Source: Chloroflexota bacterium | GTDB taxonomy: Bacteria; Chloroflexota; Anaerolineae; 4572-78; J111 | Length of the DNA: 7,502 bases | Assembly: GCA_003695455.1 (NCBI GenBank) | Contig: RFJF01000315.1 | Span: forward strand, 1-7,502 | Direction: 5' to 3' | In this document: piece after piece, positions 1 to 7,145 of the stretch | How the letters are laid out: every line of letters starts with the position of its first letter | Position numbering within the stretch: position 1 is the stretch's first letter | Notes under the pieces: generated by a model | Database searches by the model: none | What the model was told of the DNA's origin: nothing | The model's input: only the letters and a program-made list of their open reading frames with translations | Translations under genes and position numbers: made by a program

Positions 1-33
1 GATTGGCTGCCCGCCAGCCGGATCATGAAATAA
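1..33 (+). CDS. C-terminal end of an upstream gene (partial)
   Basis: Reading from base 1, frame 1 gives DWLPASRIMK followed by TAA at 31-33. Its codons (CTG, CCC, GCC, AGC, CGG, ATC) match the usage of the genes downstream, so I prefer it as the tail of the preceding gene. That leaves 16 nt before the next start. Frame 3 is the alternative: it stays open to a TGA at 51-53, which would overlap the next start as GTGA, a common coupling arrangement, but its codons (ATA, ACG, ACA, AAA) fit less well. Too little remains to name a function. Confidence 0.45.
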   Translation, partial: DWLPASRIMK

Positions 34-49
34 CGCAAACAAAAATCCT

Positions 50-1246
50 GTGACCGATAAAATTCTCTACACCACCACCAGCTACCCGCCGGCCATCGGC
101 GGGGCGCAACTGCACAGCCACCAGATCATCCGGCGCGTGGCTGCCCGGCGCGCGGTACAGGTGGCTACCCTGTGGACAGAAAATCGCACCGATTGGCTGC
201 GGGGAACCACCGTCAGCGGCCCCGCCCGGCCAAAATCATACACCATTGACGGAGTTCCGGTTGAACAAATTGTGCTGCCGCCGGAGCGCCGTTGGCGGTT
301 GTGGCCGGCAGTGCTGGGCTACTACGCCCTGAAACCGTGGGCCATTCGGCAAATTGCCAACCAACTCACCCCCCTGCTTGAGCCGCCGGCCCGGCAGGCC
401 GGTCTCATCCACAACCTGCGCATTGGCCGCGAACCGCTCAGCTTTGCCTCGCTGAAACTGGCCCGCAGGCTAGACATCCCTTTTGTGTTTGTGCCCTACC
501 ACCATCCGCGCTGGGTGGGCTGGAATTACCGGGAATACATAAAGCTGTACCGTCAGGCCGATGCCCTGATTGCACTGACCCAGGCCGAAAAAGAAACACT
601 GGTGCAGTTGGGCGTGGCCCCGGAACGCGTATTTGTCACCGGCATTGGCCCCATTCTGGCCGATTCCGCCGACCCGGCCCGCTTTCGCCGCTACTGCAAC
701 CTGCCGCCGGACGCGCCGCTGGTGCTTTTTTTGGGACAAAAGTATCGCTACAAAGGTATCCAGCGGTTAATTGAAGCCGCCCGGCTGGTGTGGCAAACGC
801 ACCCCCAAACCCATTTTGCTTTTGTGGGGCCGCGCACACCCTTCTCTCAAAAATATTTTGCCCGCCGGCACGATTCCCGCCTGCTGGAACTGGACGTGGT
901 AGACCTGCAAACCAAAACCGATGCGCTGGCGGCCTGCACCCTGCTCTGTGTACCATCCACCCAGGAGAGCTTTGGCGGCGTCTTCACCGAAGCGTGGCGG
1001 CTGGGCAAACCGGTCATCGGCGCGGATATTCCCGCCGTGCGGGAGGTGATTGACGAGGGCGTCAACGGCTATCGGGTGGAATCCAGCGCCGCCGCCATTG
1101 CCGAGCGAATTACCCATCTGCTGGATAATCCGGCGCTGGCTGCCCGAATGGGGCAGGCCGGGCGGCAAAAAACCGCGCAACAGTACAACTGGGATGTGCT
1201 GGCTCAAAAAACAAAAGCAGTTTATACTGCCGTGCTGGCGGGGTGA
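50..1246 (+). CDS. Glycosyltransferase family 4 (GT-B fold)
   Basis: This 398-residue protein has the length and layout of a retaining, nucleotide-sugar-dependent GT4 enzyme acting in the cytoplasm or at the inner membrane face. The N-terminal Rossmann half opens with the typical SYPPAIGGAQLH (11-22) acceptor-side loop. The linker region has YHHPRW (150-155). The C-terminal donor-binding half contains GQKYRYKG (229-236), with K235 at the position of the conserved phosphate-binding lysine, and the EX7E motif ESFGGVFTE, with E306 and E314. After that motif comes the usual GKPVIG..IPAVREVI..G.NGY segment. Translation starts at GTG 50, the first start after the in-frame TGA at 26-28. Only a weak ribosome site is visible, so coupling to the upstream gene is likely. 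Donor and acceptor cannot be read from the sequence. The cluster context points to a sugar transfer during repeat-unit assembly. Confidence 0.93.
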   Translation: MTDKILYTTTSYPPAIGGAQLHSHQIIRRVAARRAVQVATLWTENRTDWLRGTTVSGPARPKSYTIDGVPVEQIVLPPERRWRLWPAVLGYYALKPWAIRQIANQLTPLLEPPARQAGLIHNLRIGREPLSFASLKLARRLDIPFVFVPYHHPRWVGWNYREYIKLYRQADALIALTQAEKETLVQLGVAPERVFVTGIGPILADSADPARFRRYCNLPPDAPLVLFLGQKYRYKGIQRLIEAARLVWQTHPQTHFAFVGPRTPFSQKYFARRHDSRLLELDVVDLQTKTDALAACTLLCVPSTQESFGGVFTEAWRLGKPVIGADIPAVREVIDEGVNGYRVESSAAAIAERITHLLDNPALAARMGQAGRQKTAQQYNWDVLAQKTKAVYTAVLAG

Positions 1247-1289
1247 GACAAGAAGACAATAAGGAGGGGTGACAAGAGGACAGGAGAAC
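1247..1289 (+). repeat. Purine-rich degenerate repeat, 5' flank of the four-helix-bundle gene
   Basis: Immediately after the GT4 stop, the sequence becomes almost purely A/G plus occasional C, made of loosely repeated units of about seven bases. GACAAGA occurs at 1247-1253 and again at 1271-1277, with ATAAGGAG (1259-1266), GAGGAC and CAGGAGAA between or after them. The composition is quite unlike the neighbouring coding DNA. An inverted, C/T-rich counterpart lies beyond the following gene, including CTCCTTAT at 1731-1738. I infer that both belong to the same inserted module. Confidence 0.5.
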
Positions 1290-1308
1290 AAAAGAAACTG
1301 TCGAGTGC

Positions 1309-1314
1309 AAGGAG
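1309..1314 (+). promoter_or_regulatory. Ribosome binding site that decides the start of the four-helix-bundle gene
   Basis: AAGGAG lies 11 nt before GTG 1326. The in-frame GTG at 1269 also has an AAGGAGG before it (1261-1267), but only one base away, which is too close. The extra 19 residues from that start would be encoded by flanking repeat and do not match the family's N-terminus. The downstream GTG is therefore preferred. Confidence 0.6.
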
Positions 1315-1325
1315 AGAGAATTAAA

Positions 1326-1706
1326 GTGGCCAAGATTAAGACGCACCGGGAGTTAGAAGTATACCAGATGGGATTTGATGCGGCGATGCGCATCTTCGAG
1401 GCGACAAAGGGTTTTCCGAGGGAGGAGGTTTACGCCATGACAGACCAGATACGGCGGTCATCACGGTCCGTTTGCGCCAATTTGGCAGAGGCCTGGCGAC
1501 GGCGTCGGTATAGCAATTATTTTACCAGCAAGCTGAACGATGCTGAAGCAGAAGCGGCAGAAACGCAGGTCTGGTTGGAATTTGCCGTTAAATGTGGTTA
1601 TCTGACGCCAGAAACAGGCCGTGAACTGTACACAACTTATGATTTCATTCAGGGCAAAATCGTCAATATGATTCTTCACCCCGAACACTGGGTTATTGGC
1701 AAATAA
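1326..1706 (+). CDS. Four-helix-bundle protein (23S rRNA-intervening-sequence / Avd-like family)
   Basis: This small protein (126 residues from the preferred GTG) matches the S23/IVS four-helix-bundle family along its whole length. It begins KIKTHRELEVYQ (3-14). The signature DQIRRSSRSVCANLAEAW spans 40-57, an arginine patch (58-61) follows, and then KLNDAEAEAAETQVWLEF (69-86). Four predicted helices lie at about 8-28, 36-60, 64-88 and 96-118. Relatives occur inside 23S rRNA intervening sequences, as the Avd accessory protein of diversity-generating retroelements, and very often as orphans. The basic, pentamer-forming bundle is thought to bind nucleic acid. No reverse transcriptase or template repeat is visible here, so this is an orphan copy. 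Its codons are richer in A/T than those of its neighbours and it interrupts a polysaccharide cluster, which suggests a late arrival. Its biochemical role is unknown. Confidence 0.9.
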   Translation: MAKIKTHRELEVYQMGFDAAMRIFEATKGFPREEVYAMTDQIRRSSRSVCANLAEAWRRRRYSNYFTSKLNDAEAEAAETQVWLEFAVKCGYLTPETGRELYTTYDFIQGKIVNMILHPEHWVIGK

Positions 1707-1719
1707 TTTGCCAATAACC
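1691..1719 (+). repeat. Perfect 13-bp inverted repeat (hairpin) with the stop codon in its loop
   Basis: GGTTATTGGCAAA (1691-1703) and TTTGCCAATAACC (1707-1719) are exact reverse complements separated by TAA, which is the stop codon of the four-helix-bundle gene. The left arm encodes the last residues, VIGK. In RNA this would fold into a very tight hairpin just as translation ends. It may stop transcription or protect the 3' end, but it is followed by C-rich sequence rather than a run of T, so it is not a classical intrinsic terminator. It could also be the terminal signature of the inserted module. Confidence 0.75.
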
Positions 1720-1720
1720 A

Positions 1721-1749
1721 ATCCCCCTGTCTCCTTATCTCTCCGTCAA
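1721..1749 (-). repeat. Pyrimidine-rich repeat, 3' flank of the four-helix-bundle gene
   Basis: Directly after the hairpin comes a C/T-rich run containing CCCCCTGTCTCC and CTTATCTCTCC. Read on the minus strand it is the same kind of GGAGA/ATAAGGAG repeat seen before the gene: CTCCTTAT at 1731-1738 is the exact reverse complement of ATAAGGAG at 1259-1266. The stretch from here to the next start (1750-1793) is A/T-rich and shows no clear promoter or ribosome site. Confidence 0.5.
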
Positions 1750-1781
1750 AATACAAGAACAAAGTGTGAGATGAACATTGA

Positions 1782-2744
<963 letters not shown>

Positions 2745-2746
2745 AA

Positions 2747-3538
2747 ATGACGGGGGCCGGTTCAACCACTCCCCGCGCCAATATTTTGGGGGTGGGCATT
2801 CACCCCATCACCATGAAAGAGACGGTTGCCCGGCTGTCCGGCTGGATTGACGCCCGCCAACGTTGCTACGTTTCGGCCTGCACCGTGCACACGGTGATGG
2901 AATGCCGGCGCAGCCCGGCCATGCGCCACGCTGTCAACGGGGCCGGGTTGGCCGTTCCCGATGGAATGCCGCTGGTCTGGCTGGCTCGGCGGCTCAGCGG
3001 AGTTGACGTCAGCCGGGTTTACGGGCCGGATTTGCTGCTGGAAATGTGCGCCCGTTCTGTGACGGCGGGGTACAGCCACTATTTTTACGGCGGCGCGCCC
3101 GGTGTGGCGGCGGCGCTGGCCCAAACCATGCAACAAAAATTCCCCGGCTTGCGGGTGGCCGGCCACTACTCGCCGCCCTACCGTCCGGCTCACACCCCGG
3201 AAGAGCCTGCCGTCATTGAGCAGATAAACACCGCCGCGCCGGACATCATCTGGGTGGGGCTGGGCACACCCAAACAGGATTTGTGGATGGCCGACCACCG
3301 GGCCGCGCTCGATGCGCCGGTGCTGGCGGGCGTGGGTGCGGCGTTTGACTTTTTTACCGGGCGGGTGGCCCAGGCGCCGCGCTGGATGCAGCGTTCCGGG
3401 CTGGAGTGGCTGTTCCGGCTCAGCCAGGAGCCGCGCCGGTTGTGGTATCGCTACCTGGTGTACAATCCCCTGTTTGTGGCGCTGGTGGCCCTGCAACTGG
3501 CCGGATTAAAAAAATATCCCCCGCCTGCCGGCAGCTGA
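2747..3538 (+). CDS. WecG/TagA/CpsF family glycosyltransferase (GT26)
   Basis: This protein of 263 residues covers the full GT26 family. Members transfer the second sugar onto a polyprenyl-diphosphate-linked first sugar at the inner membrane face (WecG, TagA, GumM). Visible motifs are PDGMPLVW (71-78, with the conserved Asp at D72), RVYGPDLL (90-97), YGGAPGVA (114-121), VGLGTPKQDLWM (170-181) and AFDFFTGRVAQAPRWMQ (199-215). The basic C-terminal appendage LEWLFRLSQEPRRLW (219-233) is the part thought to dock on the membrane. The early TxN motif of TagA-type enzymes appears here as T46-V47-H48, in CTVHTVME; I recall this variant from a branch of the family that also carries PDGMPLVW. It sits 2 nt after the epimerase gene, in one transcription unit with it. 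Donor and acceptor sugars are not readable. Confidence 0.93.
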   Translation: MTGAGSTTPRANILGVGIHPITMKETVARLSGWIDARQRCYVSACTVHTVMECRRSPAMRHAVNGAGLAVPDGMPLVWLARRLSGVDVSRVYGPDLLLEMCARSVTAGYSHYFYGGAPGVAAALAQTMQQKFPGLRVAGHYSPPYRPAHTPEEPAVIEQINTAAPDIIWVGLGTPKQDLWMADHRAALDAPVLAGVGAAFDFFTGRVAQAPRWMQRSGLEWLFRLSQEPRRLWYRYLVYNPLFVALVALQLAGLKKYPPPAGS

Positions 3539-3586
3539 TTTTTCCCAACAAACAAGTTAATACGATTATTCACCACCTGCATGGTT

Positions 3587-3616
3587 TTGCTTGTATCCCG
3601 ATTTATCGGGTATAAT
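3587..3616 (+). promoter_or_regulatory. Sigma70-like promoter before the phosphotransferase gene
   Basis: TTGCTT (3587-3592) and a perfect TATAAT (3611-3616) are 18 nt apart and lie in a 119-nt gap (3539-3657), the largest in the window. The start of transcription would fall near 3623, leaving a leader of about 35 nt before ATG 3658. The -35 box matches only in part. The promoter implies that the genes from 3658 onward can be transcribed separately from the epimerase/GT26 pair. Confidence 0.55.
3597..3610. promoter_or_regulatory. Dyad between -35 and -10, possible operator
   Basis: CCCGAT-TT-ATCGGG is a perfect 6-bp inverted repeat that fills the spacer and touches the -10 box. A protein bound here would block or reshape the promoter. 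It could instead be a short hairpin ending the upstream transcript, but no T-run follows. Confidence 0.4.
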
Positions 3617-3622
3617 GGCCGT

Positions 3623-3634
3623 TGTGTTAACACA
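3623..3634. promoter_or_regulatory. 12-bp palindrome at the expected transcription start, possible operator
   Basis: TGTGTTAACACA is a perfect palindrome beginning seven bases after TATAAT, that is at about +1. This is a classic repressor position. No regulator gene is visible in the window to pair with it. Confidence 0.45.
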
Positions 3635-3642
3635 GGTTGAGC

Positions 3643-3649
3643 AAGGAAA
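3643..3649 (+). promoter_or_regulatory. Ribosome binding site that decides the phosphotransferase start
   Basis: AAGGAAA lies 8 nt before ATG 3658. The frame can be opened earlier at TTG 3637, but that codon has no ribosome site, lies close to the expected transcription start, and would add only seven residues across the Shine-Dalgarno itself. Confidence 0.7.
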
Positions 3650-3657
3650 CGAGTACA

Positions 3658-5058
3658 ATGTTCAGACGGGTTGGGATTCGTCTGGCGCAGTTTTTGGGTG
3701 ATTTGGCCGCAGTTGCGGTTGCCTTTTATCTGGCAATATGGCTGCGGCCACAACTGGAATTTGGCAAACCCATTGCGCCGGAGAATGTGCTGCCGGCAGC
3801 GGTTATTATTTTGCTGGTGCTGCTGGTGTGGGGTGTTGGTTTTTTGCTGACCGATGCCTACAATCTCCAAAAAAACCTGCGCATCATTGATGAGTTTCAG
3901 CGATTGGTGGCGGCGCACGCGCTGGCCACGCTCACCTTTGCCGGCATTCTCTACTTTACCTACCGCGATGTATCCCGGCTGCTGGTGCTGACTTTTGCCC
4001 TCATTGCCCTGCTGCTCCTGCTGGCATTCCGAGGGCTGTTCCGGCTGGCGCTCCACTTTTTTGGCGATAAGCGGTACGGCGCGCGCCGGGTGCTGGTGGT
4101 GGGCGCCAACGAGGTAGGCCGCAAAATTGGCCGAACTATTCAGGCCAATCGTTGGACCGGCCTGCGGCTGATTGGCTTTGTAGACGACAACCCGCAAGCC
4201 GATACGCTAAACACACCCCATTTTGGCCCGGCCGGTAAGACCGAACAGGTGGTAGAGGAACAGAACATTAACGAAGTGATTTTTGCCCTGCCCCGCGCCG
4301 AACACACCACCCTGGCCAACCTGGTGGCGGCGCTGCACTACCGGCGGGTGAACGTGCGCGTAGTCCCCGATTTTTTTGACCTGGTCTTTTTGCGCTCGGT
4401 GGTGGAAGATGTGGGCGATATTCCACTGGTCACGCTCAAGGAGCCGGTGCTGAATCCGTTGCAGCGGCTGGTCAAACGGAGCTTTGATTTGGTGTTTGGC
4501 ACCATTGGCTTTGTGCTGGCCTTGCCGTTTATGGCAATAATCGCTGTGGGAATCAAGCTCGACTCCCCCGGCCCGATTCTGTTTTCGCAGGAACGGGTGG
4601 GCGAAAACGGCCGCGTTTTCAACATGTACAAATTCAGAACCATGATTCACGACCCAAACGCACCGCCGCCAGACCAAACCGTAAAAGTAATCAACGGGCA
4701 ACCCCTGTACAAATTCTACGATGACCCGCGTGTAACCCGCTTTGGCCGCTTTTTGCGGCGCACCAGTCTGGATGAGCTGCCGCAGTTTGCCAACGTCATC
4801 AAGGGTGATATGAGCCTGGTAGGCCCGCGCCCGGAACTCCCCTGCCTGGTAGACAAGTACGATGTCTGGCAGCGCAAACGGTTTGAAGTTCCGCAGGGAT
4901 TGACCGGCTGGTGGCAGGTAAACGGCCGCGCCGACAAACCCATGCACCTGCACACAGAAGATGATTTATATTACATCAAAAATTACTCGCTGTGGCTGGA
5001 TGTCCAGATTTTGTGGCACACGGTTAAAGCGGTACTCAGCCGCCGTGGGAGTTACTAG
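3658..5058 (+). CDS. Polyprenyl-phosphate sugar-1-phosphate transferase (large WbaP/GumD-type PGT)
   Basis: This initiating enzyme (466 residues) moves a sugar-1-phosphate from a nucleotide sugar to undecaprenyl phosphate. It has the full architecture: four N-terminal membrane helices (about 9-29, 46-66, 85-105, 107-130), a Rossmann-like CoA_binding_3 domain with [10 protein letters not shown] (145-154) and GFVDDN, and the C-terminal catalytic domain. The latter begins KRSFDLVFG (273-281), has a re-entrant helix kinked at P290, then [13 protein letters not shown] (303-315) and the MYKFRTM motif. The catalytic Asp-Glu pair of the superfamily is D372-E373 in TSLDELP (369-375), followed by [12 protein letters not shown] (383-394) and [11 protein letters not shown] (414-424). 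The gene has its own promoter and heads a three-gene run with 3-nt gaps. The first sugar (glucose, galactose or an N-acetyl-deoxy sugar) cannot be told. Confidence 0.94.
   Translation: MFRRVGIRLAQFLGDLAAVAVAFYLAIWLRPQLEFGKPIAPENVLPAAVIILLVLLVWGVGFLLTDAYNLQKNLRIIDEFQRLVAAHALATLTFAGILYFTYRDVSRLLVLTFALIALLLLLAFRGLFRLALHFFGDKRYGARRVLVVGANEVGRKIGRTIQANRWTGLRLIGFVDDNPQADTLNTPHFGPAGKTEQVVEEQNINEVIFALPRAEHTTLANLVAALHYRRVNVRVVPDFFDLVFLRSVVEDVGDIPLVTLKEPVLNPLQRLVKRSFDLVFGTIGFVLALPFMAIIAVGIKLDSPGPILFSQERVGENGRVFNMYKFRTMIHDPNAPPPDQTVKVINGQPLYKFYDDPRVTRFGRFLRRTSLDELPQFANVIKGDMSLVGPRPELPCLVDKYDVWQRKRFEVPQGLTGWWQVNGRADKPMHLHTEDDLYYIKNYSLWLDVQILWHTVKAVLSRRGSY
5047..5051 (+). promoter_or_regulatory. Ribosome binding site supporting a TTG start
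   Basis: GGGAG lies 10 nt before TTG 5062, within the last codons of the phosphotransferase gene. It is the only support for this rare start. Later in-frame TTG or GTG codons would cut into the first membrane helix. Confidence 0.45.
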
Positions 5059-5061
5059 CCG

Positions 5062-6393
5062 TTGACCTCACAGCGATCAATCATCCTTTTGCTGGCGGCG
5101 CTGGCGGTTGTGCGCGGCCTGCTGTACGCCTCGTTTGTGCCGCCGTGGCAGGCCCCGGACGAGCCTTCTCATTTTGAGCGCGCCCGCGCTGCATTCTCTG
5201 CGCAGGAGTGGACGGCTACCAGTACCCAAAACCCACCGCCCTGGTACCAGGACATCATTGAGTCGCTCTACCAGACCGACTACTACAATTTTATGCCCGC
5301 CCCCCGCCCCGCCACCACCAATCTGCCGCTCAACCAGTACATTGGCTTGTACCAGGAAATTTACCAGGGATTGTACGGCAGCCGCCCGGCCTACATTGGT
5401 ATGGGCTGGCCGTTGCTGGCGGCGCCGGACAACATTCTGCTGCAATTGTATCTGCTGCGGCTCAACAGTGTACTCTTTTTTACGGGGGTCATTTTACTGG
5501 CCTACGGCATTAGCCGCACTATTTTCCCCAACACGCTGTTTATGGCGTTGGGCGTGCCATTGCTCATCCTGTTTAATCCACAGCACACCCACATTTTTGC
5601 CACCGTCAACAACGGCAACCTGGCCGAACTGTTTACCCTGGCCGCCATTTTCCTGCTGGTGCGGGCCATTATGGGTCGCTTCACCTGGCAAAACGTAGCC
5701 GGAATGGTGGTGTTCACCATTTTAGCCACGTGGACCAAAGCCACCGCCTATTTTCTGCCGTTTGCTTTTGCTACCGTGGGGCTGGTTTACGCCTGGCGCT
5801 ACCGGCGCAAATGGCGATTGATTCTACCCGCCGGCCTGCTTCTGGTTGCCGTCACAATTTGGTTTATGCCGGAACGGCTGAAAATTCTGCTCGGCTGGAG
5901 TTGGGACATGCTGCGTGCCGGCCAATTTCATCTCAATCCGATTGTGCCGCGGGTGATGTTTGGCAGCTTTTTTGCCATGCCCGGCTGGATGACCATTCAG
6001 CTTGACCGCTTGTGGTACCAACTGCTGGCGCTGCTGGTGGCACTGGCGCTGGCGGGGCTGGTGCTGCTCCTCATCCGGCACTGGCGAAAATGGAACCAAC
6101 CGGCGTATCGCCCGGCAATGCTGGCGCTGGCGGTGCTGGCGGTTATGGCCGCCGCCGCCATTGCCGCCCCGCTCATGTGGAGTATTCTTTTTGATGACGT
6201 GACCTACCGGCAGGGCCGTTCCATTTTTCCGGCCATTGTTTCGGTGTACGTCTTTTTGCTGTTGGGCTGGCGGCAATTGATTCCGGCCAACTGGCGCGTC
6301 GTAGGTTTACTGGGCATGGTTGGGCTGGCTTATCTGTTCGATACGATGGTGCTGTTCAAGTACATCATCCCTTATTTCTATTCCGGGTACTAA
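5062..6393 (+). CDS. Polytopic membrane protein, DUF2142-like (possible GT-C type glycosyltransferase)
   Basis: This hydrophobic protein (443 residues) has about ten membrane helices. The first (7-26) leads into an outer loop with PPWQAPDEPSHFE (27-39). The Asp-Glu...His pattern (D33, E34, H37) is the hallmark of DUF2142 proteins and resembles the first-loop acidic catalytic site of GT-C enzymes, which use polyprenyl-phosphate sugars on the outer face. NNGNLAEL (183-190) and YRQGRSIFPA (382-391) are two more typical positions; the second is close to the QGRYLFPA motif common in these proteins. The long loop from 28 to about 130 would be outside. The start is TTG, after TAG and one codon in the same frame as the phosphotransferase gene, so translation is probably coupled. 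In this context it may modify or extend the lipid-linked glycan. The family assignment is good, but the activity is inferred. Confidence 0.82.
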   Translation: MTSQRSIILLLAALAVVRGLLYASFVPPWQAPDEPSHFERARAAFSAQEWTATSTQNPPPWYQDIIESLYQTDYYNFMPAPRPATTNLPLNQYIGLYQEIYQGLYGSRPAYIGMGWPLLAAPDNILLQLYLLRLNSVLFFTGVILLAYGISRTIFPNTLFMALGVPLLILFNPQHTHIFATVNNGNLAELFTLAAIFLLVRAIMGRFTWQNVAGMVVFTILATWTKATAYFLPFAFATVGLVYAWRYRRKWRLILPAGLLLVAVTIWFMPERLKILLGWSWDMLRAGQFHLNPIVPRVMFGSFFAMPGWMTIQLDRLWYQLLALLVALALAGLVLLLIRHWRKWNQPAYRPAMLALAVLAVMAAAAIAAPLMWSILFDDVTYRQGRSIFPAIVSVYVFLLLGWRQLIPANWRVVGLLGMVGLAYLFDTMVLFKYIIPYFYSGY

Positions 6394-6396
6394 ATC

Positions 6397-7104
6397 ATGC
6401 GCGCCCAAAGAATCGCCATCGCTATTATTTTGGCCGGCATTGTAGCCGGAACGCTGACGATTCTGCTGGCCGCCCTGCCCGAACTGGGCTGCGAGGGCCA
6501 GCCGACCGCACTCTCCATGCCCCGCGCCGCCGAGCGTGAAATCACCGCCGAACGTACCGTGCGGCAGGTGTTTGTCTCGCCGCGCAACGGGTTGAACCGG
6601 CTGGATGTTTATTTTCAAACCTACTTTCGCACCAACACCCACCCGGTTACGGTGCGCCTGTTGCAGCTTGCACCCGGCAACGACCCGTTGGCCTCCGGTA
6701 CGGAGCAATTTTCGGCTACGTTTGACCCTGCCGGCCTCCCGGCGCAGGGTTGGCGTATGTTCAACTTTGCCCCCCTGCCGGATTCCGCCGGCCAAACCTA
6801 CGTCATCGTCATCGAGTCGCCGGAGTCTGTGCCGGGCAACGCCGTTACCGTTGGCGGTATGATTGGCGCCAACCCGTACGCGCCCGGCCCGGCCTTTGTG
6901 GGCGGCGTCCCGCTCGACGGCGACATCGCCTTCCGGGCCTGCTATCAGATGTCTGCCGCAGAAAAGTGGCAGGTCTTTTTTGAACAGCTTACCCACAACC
7001 GGCCCGGTGTGTGGGGTAGCCCCGGCTTTTATGTGATCCTGCTGTTGGGGTATGCCGCACTCATTGCGGTGTTGTTTGGGTGGCTGGCAAAAAGGGTTTC
7101 GTAA
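6397..7104 (+). CDS. Membrane-anchored beta-sandwich protein of unknown function
   Basis: This protein of 235 residues has an N-terminal membrane helix (about 6-28), an exported domain, and a second membrane helix near the C-terminus (about 210-230) ending in KRVS. Both ends should therefore be cytoplasmic. The exported part (about 55-185) looks all-beta: alternating hydrophobic strands such as NRLDVYFQTYFR (67-78) and TVRLLQL (85-91), then FNFAPLPDSAGQTYVIVIES (122-141) and PGNAVTV. I recall the same pattern as a lumen-side domain inside large Chloroflexota membrane glycosyltransferases, where it resembles a carbohydrate-binding jelly roll. Here it stands alone, straight after such a membrane protein. 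Only two cysteines are present (C32, C182), both on the outer side, so a disulfide is possible. The start is ATG 6397, 3 nt after the preceding stop and in the same frame, with no clear ribosome site. Function is not known; sugar binding or partnering the upstream protein is my inference. Confidence 0.8.
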   Translation: MRAQRIAIAIILAGIVAGTLTILLAALPELGCEGQPTALSMPRAAEREITAERTVRQVFVSPRNGLNRLDVYFQTYFRTNTHPVTVRLLQLAPGNDPLASGTEQFSATFDPAGLPAQGWRMFNFAPLPDSAGQTYVIVIESPESVPGNAVTVGGMIGANPYAPGPAFVGGVPLDGDIAFRACYQMSAAEKWQVFFEQLTHNRPGVWGSPGFYVILLLGYAALIAVLFGWLAKRVS

Positions 7105-7131
7105 TTCAATTTCATCCAAATTTTCAATATC

Positions 7132-7136
7132 GAGGT
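7132..7136 (+). promoter_or_regulatory. Ribosome binding site of the lipoprotein gene
   Basis: GAGGT lies 9 nt before ATG 7146 in the 41-nt gap after the preceding gene. It supports that ATG as the start. The rest of the gap is A/T-rich, with no convincing promoter or terminator. Confidence 0.55.
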
Positions 7137-7145
7137 ATCTTCTCC

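Noticed and set aside
1326..1706. Avd-like protein as part of a diversity-generating retroelement
   Set aside because: No reverse transcriptase, template repeat or variable-repeat target gene is present in the window, so only an orphan family member can be claimed.
1248..1759. Possible 7-bp target duplication ACAAGAA (1248-1254 and 1753-1759) around the four-helix-bundle block
   Set aside because: The match is short and lies in purine-rich sequence, where such matches are expected by chance. It would need an empty-site comparison.
3525..3543. CTGCCGGCAG palindrome followed by TTTTT at the end of the GT26 gene, as an intrinsic terminator
   Set aside because: Allowing a loop leaves only a 3-bp stem, and the palindrome is inside the last codons. 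Too weak to call.
6020..6150. Repetitive CTGGCG/CTGGTG runs resembling a tandem repeat
   Set aside because: They encode Leu/Ala/Val-rich membrane helices in a GC-rich genome. The repetition follows from codon choice.
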